From positions 1 through 24,618 of the forward strand of contig JAAYLJ010000023.1 of assembly GCA_012521935.1 (NCBI GenBank): 24,618 nt of DNA, written 5' to 3'. The notes under the pieces were generated by a model, which was given only the letters and a program-made list of their open reading frames with translations, ran no database searches and was not told the origin of the DNA. The first letter of the stretch is position 1. The number at the start of each line of letters is the position of its first letter. Below, one piece after another: positions 6,731 through 14,893 of this stretch. This DNA is from Campylobacteraceae bacterium (GTDB lineage: Bacteria; Campylobacterota; Campylobacteria; Campylobacterales; Campylobacteraceae). Made by a program: the position numbers and the translations under genes.

Positions 6731-7921
6731 ATGGAAAGTAAACTCTTAAATGGGAAAAATATTCTCTTAGGCGTAACTGGTAGCATTGCTATATATAAAT
6801 CAATTGAGCTTTTAAGACTTTTAACTAAAAGTGGCGCAAATGTAAAAGTGGTTTTAAGTGATGGAGCTAGGCGCTTTATTTCACCTTTACTTTTTGAGGC
6901 TTTAACTCAAAATAGCGTCATCACTTCAAGTAGTGAGAGTTGGGCAAATGAAGATAATCACATACATATTCACAAATGGGCGGATCTTTTTTGCATTGCA
7001 CCTGCGACTGCAAACAGTATAAATAAGATTGGAAATGGGATTGCGGATAATCTTTTAACTCAAATGGCTCTAGCATCTTCAAAGCCATATATCATCGCTC
7101 CCGCAGCAAATAGTATGATGATAACTCATCCTCAAACAGTAAAAAGTTTAAAAAATATAAAAGAGTTTGGAAACTATATCATTAATCCAGAAGAGAAAGA
7201 GTTAGCTTGCAAAGATGTTGGCATTGGGGCTTTGGCTGATCCAGAGTTCATCTTTTGGCAGATAGTTAAAAACCTTTATGAAGATGACTCTTTGAGGGAG
7301 AAAAACATTGTAGTAACTGGTGGAGGAACTAAAGAGGCAATTGATGAGGTTAGGTATATTTCAAACTATTCAAGTGGAAAAATGGCAAACTCTTTGGCTT
7401 TGGCTTTATCGCTAAAAGGTGCAAATGTTACCCTTTTAACTAGCTCAAAAATAGATACAAAAAATTATCCATTTAAAACCATTAACTATAAAAGCTCTTT
7501 TGAATTAAATGAAAAACTAACTAAGTTAAAAGAGGAGAATGAGACTCTTTTTATGGCTGCTGCTGTGAGTGATTTTTTACCTAAAGATAGATTTTTAGGA
7601 AAGCTTAAAAAAAGAGATTTAGGCTCAATGTGGAGTTTAGAGCTCACTCAAAATGTAGATATACTAAAAAATATGTCTAAACTAGGATTTAACTGCATTG
7701 GATTTAAAGCTGAAATGGATGAAAAAAATGCTCACAAAAGTGCGGAAAGAATGCTTAAAGAGAAGAATTTAAGCGCAGTTTGTCTAAACATCTTAAAAGA
7801 CAAAAACTCATTTGGAACTGATCTTACAAAGATGGAAATTTTTACTAAAAATGGATGGGTAAAGCTTCCAAAAAGTGATAAATTAACCACTTCATTTAAA
7901 ATTATTGAGCATATATTTTAA
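6731..7921 (+). CDS. coaBC: Bifunctional CoaBC: phosphopantothenoylcysteine synthetase/decarboxylase (Dfp)
   Basis: Carries out two coenzyme A synthesis steps: joining 4'-phosphopantothenate to cysteine, then decarboxylating the product. The 396-residue protein has an N-terminal flavin-binding CoaC half (LLGVTGSIAIYKSIELLR; the HIHIHKWAD segment with the active-site His; IAPATANSINKIGNGIADNL; IAPAANSMM in place of the usual PAMN). Its substrate-clamp cysteine is in ELACKDVGIGALADP. The C-terminal CoaB half shows VVTGGGTKEAIDEVRYISN, YSSGKMANSLA, AAAVSDFLP and GKLKKRD. I chose ATG 6731; a TTG at 6725 overlaps the glmU stop (TTGA) and is a possible alternative start. The stop TAA shares one base with the next ATG at 7921. 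Asn is retained in PAAN, so catalysis is expected. Confidence 0.95.
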   Translation: MESKLLNGKNILLGVTGSIAIYKSIELLRLLTKSGANVKVVLSDGARRFISPLLFEALTQNSVITSSSESWANEDNHIHIHKWADLFCIAPATANSINKIGNGIADNLLTQMALASSKPYIIAPAANSMMITHPQTVKSLKNIKEFGNYIINPEEKELACKDVGIGALADPEFIFWQIVKNLYEDDSLREKNIVVTGGGTKEAIDEVRYISNYSSGKMANSLALALSLKGANVTLLTSSKIDTKNYPFKTINYKSSFELNEKLTKLKEENETLFMAAAVSDFLPKDRFLGKLKKRDLGSMWSLELTQNVDILKNMSKLGFNCIGFKAEMDEKNAHKSAERMLKEKNLSAVCLNILKDKNSFGTDLTKMEIFTKNGWVKLPKSDKLTTSFKIIEHIF

Positions 7922-8646
7922 TGTCTTTCAAACTAAGTACTCTTACTCATAATTTAAAAAAACAGACTTTACAGTACAACGCTTCACTTCCTATTAGCAT
8001 TGATGTGCTTGAGAGAATTGGATATCAAAGATATAAGCTTAAAGTTGGGCATAAACAGATGAGCACAAGGAGTATGAAATATTTAGAAAAAGGTGAAAAA
8101 TATTGGGGTAATTTTAGTGAAACAAAGGGTGGAATTTTAACTATAAATAATTTAAAAAAAAAGCCAGCAATTATGCAAGATAGTGAGAATTTTTTAAACA
8201 TTGATTCGCTCCAATTTTTAGATGAACTTTTAAATTCCAATGAGTTTGCGCTTGAATTTAAAAAGTTTTTACTGCACGCTTTGAAAAACTGTAATGACAA
8301 TAAAGATTTTTTCACGCTAACTTCAATGCTTCTAGCTCTTCATGCTGGAATTATCCATCTTCCTTTACTAATTGATGATAAGATTTTCTTACTTCAATGG
8401 CGCGAAAATCAAAGTTTAAACGATGGTTTGTTAGACTTTTACTTTGCATATGAAAATTTAGGAGCGATTGAAGGAAGAGTTGATTTTAAAAAAGAAAAAA
8501 TCTTTTTAAGAACTCTTTTTACACGAACAGCAGATTTTTTAAATAGATTTAAAAGTGACGCTCCTTTCTCATTTGAAGCAATTCCCGTAAATGAAATCTA
8601 TCCATTGTGGGAAGGAACAGATGAGTTGCTAAATATTAAAGGGTAA
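7921..8646 (+). CDS. Conserved protein of unknown function between coaBC and uppS
   Basis: A 241-residue soluble protein with no signal peptide or clear membrane helix, and I do not recognise a named domain. The N-terminal part (about 25-85) looks like a small beta-rich unit (RIGYQRYKLKVGHKQMSTRS, then GEKYWGNFSETKGGILTIN). The part from about 95 to 160 is helical and leucine-rich (QFLDELLNSNEF, FKKFLLHALKNC). The C-terminal third is again beta-like, with ENLGAIEGRVDFKKEKIFLR and ending DELLNIKG. C. jejuni, as I recall, has an unknown gene (Cj0823) in the same slot, which implies a conserved role in the operon. The beta/helical pattern vaguely recalls C-terminal parts of FliK-like proteins, but that is only an impression. 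The start ATG shares a base with the coaBC stop. Confidence 0.8.
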   Translation: MSFKLSTLTHNLKKQTLQYNASLPISIDVLERIGYQRYKLKVGHKQMSTRSMKYLEKGEKYWGNFSETKGGILTINNLKKKPAIMQDSENFLNIDSLQFLDELLNSNEFALEFKKFLLHALKNCNDNKDFFTLTSMLLALHAGIIHLPLLIDDKIFLLQWRENQSLNDGLLDFYFAYENLGAIEGRVDFKKEKIFLRTLFTRTADFLNRFKSDAPFSFEAIPVNEIYPLWEGTDELLNIKG

Positions 8647-8649
8647 AAT

Positions 8650-9309
8650 TTGAATGAGTTAAAACATTTAGCAATAATCATGGATGGCAATGGAAGATGG
8701 GCTAAAAATCATGGATTAGCCAGAGTTTTAGGCCATGAAAAAGGCACTAATACTGCTAGAGAAATTACTACCTTTGCGGCTAAAAACAAGATAGAAAGAT
8801 TAACACTTTTTGCTTTTAGTACTTAGAATTGGAGCAGGCCAAAAAGCGAGGTAAATTTTCTAATGAAGCTTTTGCAAAAGTTTTTAAAAGAAGAAGAGAA
8901 CTCTTTTTTAGAGCACAATATCCGTTTTGAAACCATAGGCGATATTTCAGTTTTTTCACCAAAACTACAAGAAGCCATCATTAGTTTAAAAGAAAAAAGT
9001 AAAAATTGTACTGGCTTAACTCAAGCTTTAGCGCTTAATTATGGCTCTCAAGATGAGATTTTAAGAGCTATTAAAAAGATGGAAAATGTATCTTTAGAGA
9101 ATTTTGAAAATGCGTTAGATGATAAAACTAAGGTTGATCTTTTAGTTAGAACTGGTGGAGAGATGAGACTTTCAAACTTTTTACTTTGGCAAGCAGCCTA
9201 TGCAGAGCTTAGATTTACCAATACTTTGTGGCCTGATTTTACAGTTAAAGAGTTAGAAGCAATGATTGACTCATTTAAAAAAAGCCATAGACGCTTTGGA
9301 GGGCTTTGA
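8650..9309 (+). pseudogene. uppS: Undecaprenyl diphosphate synthase gene interrupted by an in-frame amber codon
   Basis: UppS condenses eight isopentenyl diphosphates onto farnesyl diphosphate to make the lipid carrier for cell-wall precursors. The full frame from TTG 8650 (AAGGG 6 nt upstream) is 219 codons, a normal length for this phylum. Codons 8-17 read AIIMDGNGRW with catalytic Asp12. RTGGE is at codons 167-171 and RLSNFLLWQ at 173-181, so both ends are intact in one frame. Codon 59 (8824-8826) is TAG, where FSTENWSRP requires glutamate; GAG to TAG is a single change. The upstream peptide would be 58 residues. A restart at ATG 8863 would lack the catalytic Asp. No frameshift is seen. 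The lesion is either a base-call error, a recent mutation, or a suppressed amber. The stop TGA overlaps the next ATG. Confidence 0.9.
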
Positions 9310-10028
9310 TGATTGGGTTTTTTCTATTTGTTCTTGGCTCTTCTATTGGATCTTTTTTAAATGTCTTAATCCTTAGATCTCCAAAAGGCAAGAGCATTAA
9401 CTTCCCTCCATCCTTTTGCCCAAAATGTAAAAAAAGATTGAAATGGTATCATAATATCCCCCTTTTATCTTGGCTATTTTTAAAAGGTAAATGTGCATTT
9501 TGCAGTTGTGATATTAGCCTTCAATACCCTTTAATAGAGCTTTTTAGTGGATTATTGTTTTTATATTTTGGATTAGAGTATCTTGGAGTTAAAGGAGTTT
9601 TAATTGGATTGCTCTTTTCAATGCTTTTAGCCCTATCTTTGATAGATTTAAGATATAAAGCAGTTCCAGATCTACTCTCTTTGCCAACTTTAATTGTTGC
9701 ACTTTTGATAAATTTTTCAATTGCATCTTTAATGGATGCACTCATTTTTGCTGGAGCTTTTGCCCTTTTAAAAATCTTCATCTCAGCTATTAAAAAAGAG
9801 GAGGTTATGGGTGAGGCAGATATTATCATTGCAGCAATTATTGGAGCAAGTGCAGGTAAAATACTTGGTTTTAGCGCCATATATATTGGTGCAGTAGCTG
9901 CTTTAGTTGCCTTTTTGATTAAAAAAGAGAAAACTCTACCCTTTATTCCATTTTTAAGCATAGGATTATTTATCTCTTTTATTTTCCATGAAAAGATTTC
10001 ATCATTTTTAGGGGGATATTTTGGGTAG
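9309..10028 (+). CDS. Type 4 prepilin peptidase (A24 family, PilD-like)
   Basis: An inner-membrane aspartyl protease that cleaves, and usually N-methylates, prepilin-like leaders for type IV pili or type II secretion/competence pseudopili. The 239-residue protein starts at ATG 9309, sharing its A with the uppS stop (TGATG). The N-terminal signature GSSIGSFLNVLILRSP (10-25) is typical. The cytoplasmic loop carries two Cys-x2-Cys pairs (Cys37/40 and 62/65) with NIPLLSWLFLKGKC, the region required for methylation. The catalytic aspartates are Asp113 in LIDLRYKAVPD and Asp171 in MGEAD, the position of the usual GxGD. About seven to eight membrane helices follow. No pilin genes are nearby; the place in the operon matches Cj0825 as I remember it. 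The TAG stop overlaps the next gene by 8 nt. Confidence 0.93.
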   Translation: MIGFFLFVLGSSIGSFLNVLILRSPKGKSINFPPSFCPKCKKRLKWYHNIPLLSWLFLKGKCAFCSCDISLQYPLIELFSGLLFLYFGLEYLGVKGVLIGLLFSMLLALSLIDLRYKAVPDLLSLPTLIVALLINFSIASLMDALIFAGAFALLKIFISAIKKEEVMGEADIIIAAIIGASAGKILGFSAIYIGAVAALVAFLIKKEKTLPFIPFLSIGLFISFIFHEKISSFLGGYFG

Positions 10029-11043
10029 AGTAAACAGATATCTTCTTGGCTCTTTTTTTACAACATTTAGCTCACTATTTTTAACGCTTTATTTTATAAT
10101 GTCAATTATATTTTTTATTCAAATCTCAAGAGTGACATCTTTCATTGAGATAACTTTTTTAGAACTTGGCAAACTTTACACTTTTATGTTGCCTCAAATC
10201 TTTCTTTTTACGATTCCAATTAGTTTTTTCATTGCAATAAGTCTATCTTTTTTTAGACTCTCAAAAGAGAATGAAACCATAGTTTTATTTACTCTTGGCT
10301 ACTCTCCTAGGAAAATTGCACTATTTTTTACCACTTTTGCTGCTGTTATTACAATACTACTTTTAATCACCTCTTTAGTTTTCATCCCTCTCTCAAGAGA
10401 GTTAAATCAAAATTTTATAGATTATAAAAAAGCTGAAGCCGCCATCAACATTAAAGCAACAGAGTTTGGGCAAAAATTTGCAAATTGGATGGTTTTTGTA
10501 GAAAAAGAGGTTAAAGAGGATGACAATAGAGCTTATGAAAATTTAATTATGTATTCAAAGACACCTGAGAGACTTATTATTTCAGAAAAGGCAGCTATTG
10601 TAAATGAGCAAGGGGAGTTAAAACTCTCTTTATTTAATGGAAGGGCTTATGAGGTAGTTGGTGGAACACTACATGAAGTTTTGTTTAAAAATATGCTCTT
10701 TTTTTCATATCCATCTGATTCAATTAAAAGCATAGACTCTATTTTAGATTTTTGGAAAGATATTAAAAGTGATCATAAAAAAGCTAAAAACTTTTCACTT
10801 TATGTTCTTATTTCACTCTTTCCACTTGCCACACTATTTTTTGCATTGAGTTATGGGATAGTAACTTACAGGTACCAAAAGGGTGGAATTTATGGGGTAA
10901 TTTTTTCTGTTTTATTTTTCTATTTTGCTTCAATAATGCTCATAGGAAAAACTATTCCATTAAGTGGAATAGCCATAGTATTTTTACTATTTTTTATAAC
11001 TTCAATTCTCTTTTTTAGACAAAAGATTTTAAAAAGATTTTAA
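10021..11043 (+). CDS. LptF/LptG (YjgP/YjgQ) family lipopolysaccharide export permease
   Basis: A 340-residue permease of the Lpt ABC transporter that extracts lipopolysaccharide from the inner membrane and passes it to LptC/LptA. It has the family topology: helices near 8-30 and 50-75 and a third near 97-122 form the N-terminal bundle. A periplasmic beta-jellyroll-like region spans about 130-240. Three C-terminal helices follow (about 258-340). Family features include RYLLGSFFTTFSSLFLTLYF and FTIPISFFIAISLSFFRLSKENE near 60-82 (the coupling region, with E...E). The TTG start is favoured by a strong AGGGGG 5 nt upstream. The single gene in this slot matches C. jejuni synteny. I cannot decide between LptF and LptG from the sequence alone. 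The stop TAA shares one base with the truA ATG. Confidence 0.88.
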   Translation: MGRVNRYLLGSFFTTFSSLFLTLYFIMSIIFFIQISRVTSFIEITFLELGKLYTFMLPQIFLFTIPISFFIAISLSFFRLSKENETIVLFTLGYSPRKIALFFTTFAAVITILLLITSLVFIPLSRELNQNFIDYKKAEAAINIKATEFGQKFANWMVFVEKEVKEDDNRAYENLIMYSKTPERLIISEKAAIVNEQGELKLSLFNGRAYEVVGGTLHEVLFKNMLFFSYPSDSIKSIDSILDFWKDIKSDHKKAKNFSLYVLISLFPLATLFFALSYGIVTYRYQKGGIYGVIFSVLFFYFASIMLIGKTIPLSGIAIVFLLFFITSILFFRQKILKRF

Positions 11044-11834
11044 TGAGGGTGCGCATAGACATCTCTTATGATGGCTCATTTTTTGAAGGGTTTCAGTACC
11101 AAACCCATACAAACAATACAGTAATGAATTACATTATTAAATCATTAAAAGATATTAATATCATCAATAAACCAGTAGGAAGTGGAAGAACTGATGCTAA
11201 AGTTCATGCCTTAAGACAAACTTTACATTTAGACTTACCACCTTTTTGGAGTGACTTAAATAGGCTTTTTACTACACTAAATTCCCTTTTAAATCCTAAA
11301 ATTATAGTTTTAAAAATCAAAGAAGTTAATAGTGATTTTCACGCTTCATTTAGTGCTTTTAAAAGAGAGTACAGGTACATAATATATAGTGGTAAAGCAA
11401 ATCCATTTTACTCAAACTATTTTTTACAAATGGAAGATTTTAATTATGAAAAAGCAAAGGAAGCAGCAGGGCTTTTTGAAGGAAAGCATAATTTTAAATT
11501 TTTCAAAAAAAAGGGAAGCTATACAACTACAAATATAAGAAATATCTATAAAATCAAGGTTTATAAAAAAGGAGATTTTACTATTTTTAATTTCCAATCT
11601 AGCGGATTTTTAAGAGCTCAGGTTAGATTAATGGTTGGGATGATTATTGAGTACTCTAAGGGTAAAATCTCTTTAGAGCAAATCAAAGAGCAACTTTGGT
11701 GCAAAAAACTACACTTTAACCGCCCTATTTTGGCAAATGGACTCTATCTTGTAAGAAGTCACTACCCTTTATATTCGCAAATGCCTCTCACAAAAGTTGC
11801 TTCAATCTTGCCAAAAAATAGCTCATCTTCATAA
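11043..11834 (+). CDS. truA: tRNA pseudouridine(38-40) synthase TruA
   Basis: TruA converts uridines 38-40 in the anticodon stem-loop of many tRNAs to pseudouridine. The 263-residue protein carries the catalytic Asp51 in GSGRTDAKVHALRQ, a start RVRIDISYDGSFFEGFQYQ, KREYRYIIY near 109-117, and SGFLRAQVRLMVGMIIEYSKG near 188-208. Family homology ends at about GLYLVRSHYP (residues 233-242). The last 21 residues are a tail coded opposite the 3' end of the convergent pyrC-like gene (73-nt overlap), as if an earlier stop had been lost. It is last in the glmU operon. No terminator is visible. Confidence 0.95.
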   Translation: MRVRIDISYDGSFFEGFQYQTHTNNTVMNYIIKSLKDINIINKPVGSGRTDAKVHALRQTLHLDLPPFWSDLNRLFTTLNSLLNPKIIVLKIKEVNSDFHASFSAFKREYRYIIYSGKANPFYSNYFLQMEDFNYEKAKEAAGLFEGKHNFKFFKKKGSYTTTNIRNIYKIKVYKKGDFTIFNFQSSGFLRAQVRLMVGMIIEYSKGKISLEQIKEQLWCKKLHFNRPILANGLYLVRSHYPLYSQMPLTKVASILPKNSSSS

Positions 11835-12976
11835 ATTGAGCCAGCTTCATCCATCTTCCAACTCTTTTTAGGATCAAACAGAACCATATCTGCTTCAAAT
11901 CCCTCTTTAATCTCGCCTCTATCTTTTAATTTTAATGTTTTAGCGCCGTTAGTTGATAGAAGTTTTATCATCTTATCTATACTAATTAATCCTTCTTTAA
12001 CCAAATAGGTATAAGTTAATGGTAAAAGATCGCAAATTGCGTGTATGCCAAAAGAAGCCTCTTCAAAAGCTACATCTTTATATGTAATAGATCTTGGTTG
12101 ATGGGCAGAAGTTAAAATATCAATTTCATTTAACATTTTTAATAGTATCTGCCTAACCTTCTCTTCTCTTAATGGAGGTTTTATCTTAGCAGCAGTATTA
12201 AAATCATCACAACACTCATCTGTTTTGCATAAGTGATGAATGCTAACTTCTGTAACTATATTCGCTCCTCTTTTTTTAGCATCTTTGCAAAGTTCAAGTG
12301 ATCTTGGGGTAGAAAGAGATTGCATAACAACAAAAGAGCCATGATGATGGGCAACTTCGCACATCTTTGCAACCTCAGTTATCTCCGCAATTTTAGAAAT
12401 CCCAGGTAATCCTAAATTAAACGAAACCCTGCCCTCATTCATTACCCCCATATCATCCAAACTAGGCTCATAACAGTTGCAAAGCAGCGGGACATCTTTC
12501 ATTAAAGAGTATTGAAGTCCTCTTCTAATTAAGTTTGCATTAACAGAAGAGTCACCCTGTATGGCAATGGCTCCATTTTTGATAAGTGTTGCTAAATTGT
12601 TTAAAATTTCATTTGATTTTGTTGTAAGAGGTGCGGCTAAAAAAAGGTTTGCTTTAAGGATTTCAAGTCTTGAATTTAATAGTTCTAACAAAGTTTCATT
12701 ATCTAGTCTTGGGGTAAAATCTGGCATTATGACTGCCGTAGTTACTCCACCTCTTAAAGCGTCATTTGCTAGCATTTGGAGATGATTTTGAGTTAGAGTA
12801 TCGTTTTTTAGTCTTACATTTAAATCAATAATTCCAGGTAGTAAAAAAAGACCTTTTCCATCTATAGTTTTTTCATTTGAAGATATGGTATGGGCAATTT
12901 TTACAATCTTTCCATCTTTAATCTTAACATCATAAAGATCCTCTTTAGCATTTAGTTTTACACCCTTAATCACCAT
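11762..12976 (-). CDS. Dihydroorotase homologue lacking catalytic metal ligands (PyrC'/PyrC2 type)
   Basis: A 404-residue amidohydrolase of the class I dihydroorotase family. The fold is recognisable: FLLPGIIDLNV (44-54), RGGVTTAVIMPDF (75-87), EVSIHHLCKTDE (243-254), KIKPPLREEKV (264-274) and GEIKEGFEADMVLFD (354-368). However, the HxH metal motif is Asn53-Val-Arg55, the usual HxED segment is CNCYEP (166-171), and the H-x-ST position is SLSTP. The catalytic Asp of TDHAPH is Ala291 (SAHQPR). Only His248-His249 remain. This fits the non-catalytic PyrC' proteins that serve as structural partners of aspartate carbamoyltransferase. C. jejuni has a second pyrC at the corresponding place (pyrC2-gpsA-gatB) as I recall. 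Cysteines are unusually frequent (166, 168, 206, 230, 250, 255, 256). It overlaps nagZ by 11 nt and truA by 73 nt. Confidence 0.85.
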   Translation of the reverse strand: MVIKGVKLNAKEDLYDVKIKDGKIVKIAHTISSNEKTIDGKGLFLLPGIIDLNVRLKNDTLTQNHLQMLANDALRGGVTTAVIMPDFTPRLDNETLLELLNSRLEILKANLFLAAPLTTKSNEILNNLATLIKNGAIAIQGDSSVNANLIRRGLQYSLMKDVPLLCNCYEPSLDDMGVMNEGRVSFNLGLPGISKIAEITEVAKMCEVAHHHGSFVVMQSLSTPRSLELCKDAKKRGANIVTEVSIHHLCKTDECCDDFNTAAKIKPPLREEKVRQILLKMLNEIDILTSAHQPRSITYKDVAFEEASFGIHAICDLLPLTYTYLVKEGLISIDKMIKLLSTNGAKTLKLKDRGEIKEGFEADMVLFDPKKSWKMDEAGSIYEDELFFGKIEATFVRGICEYKG

Positions 12977-14006
12977 TGATTCCCCTTTTAAAAGCCTTAA
13001 CTTTTCTATTTGCGCTCTCTAACTGCTCTTTTTTAATGCTACCATCTTTAAGTGCTTCATTTACAATTTCATGAACCTTTTCTACTAAATCTTCATTATT
13101 GACTCTATCTTGAGAAAAAAGCAAAATGTCAACCCCTGCATTTAAAGCTAAAATCACTCTATCTTTTAGAGAAAATTCATTGCTAATTCCGCTCATTAAA
13201 AGATCGTCACTTATAACTAAACCATCATATTTTAACTCTTCTTTTAGTAGTGAGGTAATGATTTTTTTTGAAAGTGAGGCTGGGTACTTTTTATCAAACT
13301 TATCTACATAAAGATGAGAAACCATAATACTTCTAGCTTTTTTGCTTTTTATTAAATCAAAAAAAGGTTGCAACTCTTCATATTGCCAAGTAGAGCTGCC
13401 ATCGCTTTTTCCATCATGCGTATCAACTTTAGCGTTTCCAAGTCCAGGAAAATGTTTTAATGAGGTTAAAACACCCTCACTATCAAATCCATCAACAAAA
13501 GCTCCAGCATATAAACTAACTAATGATGGACTGCTTGAATAAGCTCTATTTTTTAAACCGATTGGATTTTTAGTTTTTAAATCTACCACAGGAGCTAAAT
13601 TGTAGTTTATTCCAAACTCTTTTAAGTATTTAGCCATTTTTGCATAAAGCTCTTTAGTTTCTTCAAGATTCATTAAAGATGCAACCTCATTAGCTGAGGG
13701 AAACTCTACAAATCCATTTCTTTTATTTAATCTAGCTACAAGCCCGCCTTCTTGATCGATCGCTATTAAAATAGGTTTTTTAGAGCTTGCTTTTAAGCTT
13801 TGTGTTAACTCCATCAAGGATTTAGTAGATTCAATATTTCTTTCAAACAGAACAACTCCGCCAATCTTTTCACTTTTGATTTTATTTAAAATCTCTTTAG
13901 AATCAGTTCCATTAAAGCCAACTAAAATGAGCTCTCCAATTAAATCTTTCCCATAAAGAGAGGCTCCATAAAGACAAAAAAGTATAAAAAGAGTAAGCTT
14001 TTTCAT
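12966..14006 (-). CDS. nagZ: Glycoside hydrolase family 3 beta-N-acetylhexosaminidase, probably exported NagZ
   Basis: NagZ removes N-acetylglucosamine from anhydro-muropeptides or peptidoglycan fragments. In the 346-residue protein the family motif KHFPGLG lies at 184-190, and the flexible loop DTH is at 195-197, with His197 the expected acid/base. The nucleophile is Asp267 in VISDDLLM. DQEGGLVARL (84-93) binds substrate. Residues 1-19 (MKKLTLFILFCLYGASLYG) form a signal peptide, so the enzyme is likely periplasmic, unlike cytosolic E. coli NagZ. A lipobox is not convincing around Cys11. It overlaps gpsA (ATGA, 14003-14006) and pyrC' (11 nt). The context is a housekeeping and envelope operon. 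Confidence 0.9.
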   Translation of the reverse strand: MKKLTLFILFCLYGASLYGKDLIGELILVGFNGTDSKEILNKIKSEKIGGVVLFERNIESTKSLMELTQSLKASSKKPILIAIDQEGGLVARLNKRNGFVEFPSANEVASLMNLEETKELYAKMAKYLKEFGINYNLAPVVDLKTKNPIGLKNRAYSSSPSLVSLYAGAFVDGFDSEGVLTSLKHFPGLGNAKVDTHDGKSDGSSTWQYEELQPFFDLIKSKKARSIMVSHLYVDKFDKKYPASLSKKIITSLLKEELKYDGLVISDDLLMSGISNEFSLKDRVILALNAGVDILLFSQDRVNNEDLVEKVHEIVNEALKDGSIKKEQLESANRKVKAFKRGINGD

Positions 14007-14893
14007 TTTTGACTAAGCAAATCTTTTAAGCTTTGAAGTGGGGATTTGCCATCAAGCATCTTTACTACCTCAGAAGCAATTGGAGTGTATATTTGATGTT
14101 TGAGTCTTAGTTTTTCTATGGCTCTAGCAGTATAAACACCCTCTGCAACCTCTTTTAATTCAAGTAAAATCTCTTCTAAACTCTTTTCTTGAGCGATGCC
14201 AAGCCCTACTCTATAATTTCTTGAAAGTTTACTTGACGCACTTAAAAAAAGATCTCCAGCTCCGCTTAAACCCAAAAAAGAGTCTTTGCTTGCCCCAAAA
14301 GCTTCACCAAATCTAGCCATTTCTACTAAACCACGAGCAATTAAACTAGCTCTTGCGTTTGCCCCAAGATTTAATCCATCACAAATCCCACCAGCAATGG
14401 CTATTACATTCTTATAAGCTCCGCTAATTTCAGCGCCTGCTATATCACTACTTATGTAAGTTTTTATAAAATCTGGGAAAAAAGTGCTAAAAGAGCTTGC
14501 GCACTCTTTTAAGGTTGAGCTAATGACTAAAGCTGTTGGCAAAGATTTTATAACTTCTGCTGCAAATGAAGGGCCTGATAAAAATGAGATTTGCTCACTA
14601 TTTAAATGCTCTTTAAATATCTCATTTAAAAATTTTCCACTACTAACTTCTATCCCTTTTGCTGCTACTAAAACTCTTTGGCCATTATTTGTAAAATTTT
14701 GCTCAAGCCACTCCCTAACAACTTGCGCGGGAAGTGCAAAAACCAAATGATCGCATTTAAGCACCTCTTCTAAGGTAGAAAAACCTTCAATATCTTTTGG
14801 AGTTCTAGAGTAGATTATGCTCTTGTGATTTTTTAAAAAAGCGTAATGAAGGGCTTGTCCCCACTTACCTGCGCCTATTACTCCAATTTTCAT
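14003..14893 (-). CDS. gpsA: Glycerol-3-phosphate dehydrogenase [NAD(P)+]
   Basis: Reduces dihydroxyacetone phosphate to sn-glycerol 3-phosphate, the backbone of phospholipids. The 296-residue protein begins with a Rossmann dinucleotide motif (GAGKWG, 7-12). It carries VAAKGIE (77-82), GPSFAAEV (107-114) and the catalytic Lys161 in GAYKNVIAIAGGICDGL. GLSGAGDLFL (208-217) precedes SRNYRVG (224-230). The length is slightly short compared with E. coli GpsA (339), as is usual in this phylum. The ATG shares one base with the gatB stop (TAATG), and the stop overlaps nagZ by 4 nt, so the three genes are clearly one transcription unit. Confidence 0.96.
   Translation of the reverse strand: MKIGVIGAGKWGQALHYAFLKNHKSIIYSRTPKDIEGFSTLEEVLKCDHLVFALPAQVVREWLEQNFTNNGQRVLVAAKGIEVSSGKFLNEIFKEHLNSEQISFLSGPSFAAEVIKSLPTALVISSTLKECASSFSTFFPDFIKTYISSDIAGAEISGAYKNVIAIAGGICDGLNLGANARASLIARGLVEMARFGEAFGASKDSFLGLSGAGDLFLSASSKLSRNYRVGLGIAQEKSLEEILLELKEVAEGVYTARAIEKLRLKHQIYTPIASEVVKMLDGKSPLQSLKDLLSQK

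Noticed and set aside
8824..8826. TAG as a sense codon throughout this genome.
   Set aside because: At least five other genes in the window end naturally in TAG at the expected family length, so TAG acts as a stop here.
8650..9309. A frameshift or programmed frameshift in uppS.
   Set aside because: Both parts read in the same frame; only the TAG interrupts it. There is no slippery sequence or frame change.
9521..9961. A 146-codon minus-strand frame opposite the prepilin peptidase.
   Set aside because: Antisense shadow; the plus-strand frame has full family motifs, and the minus frame has no support.
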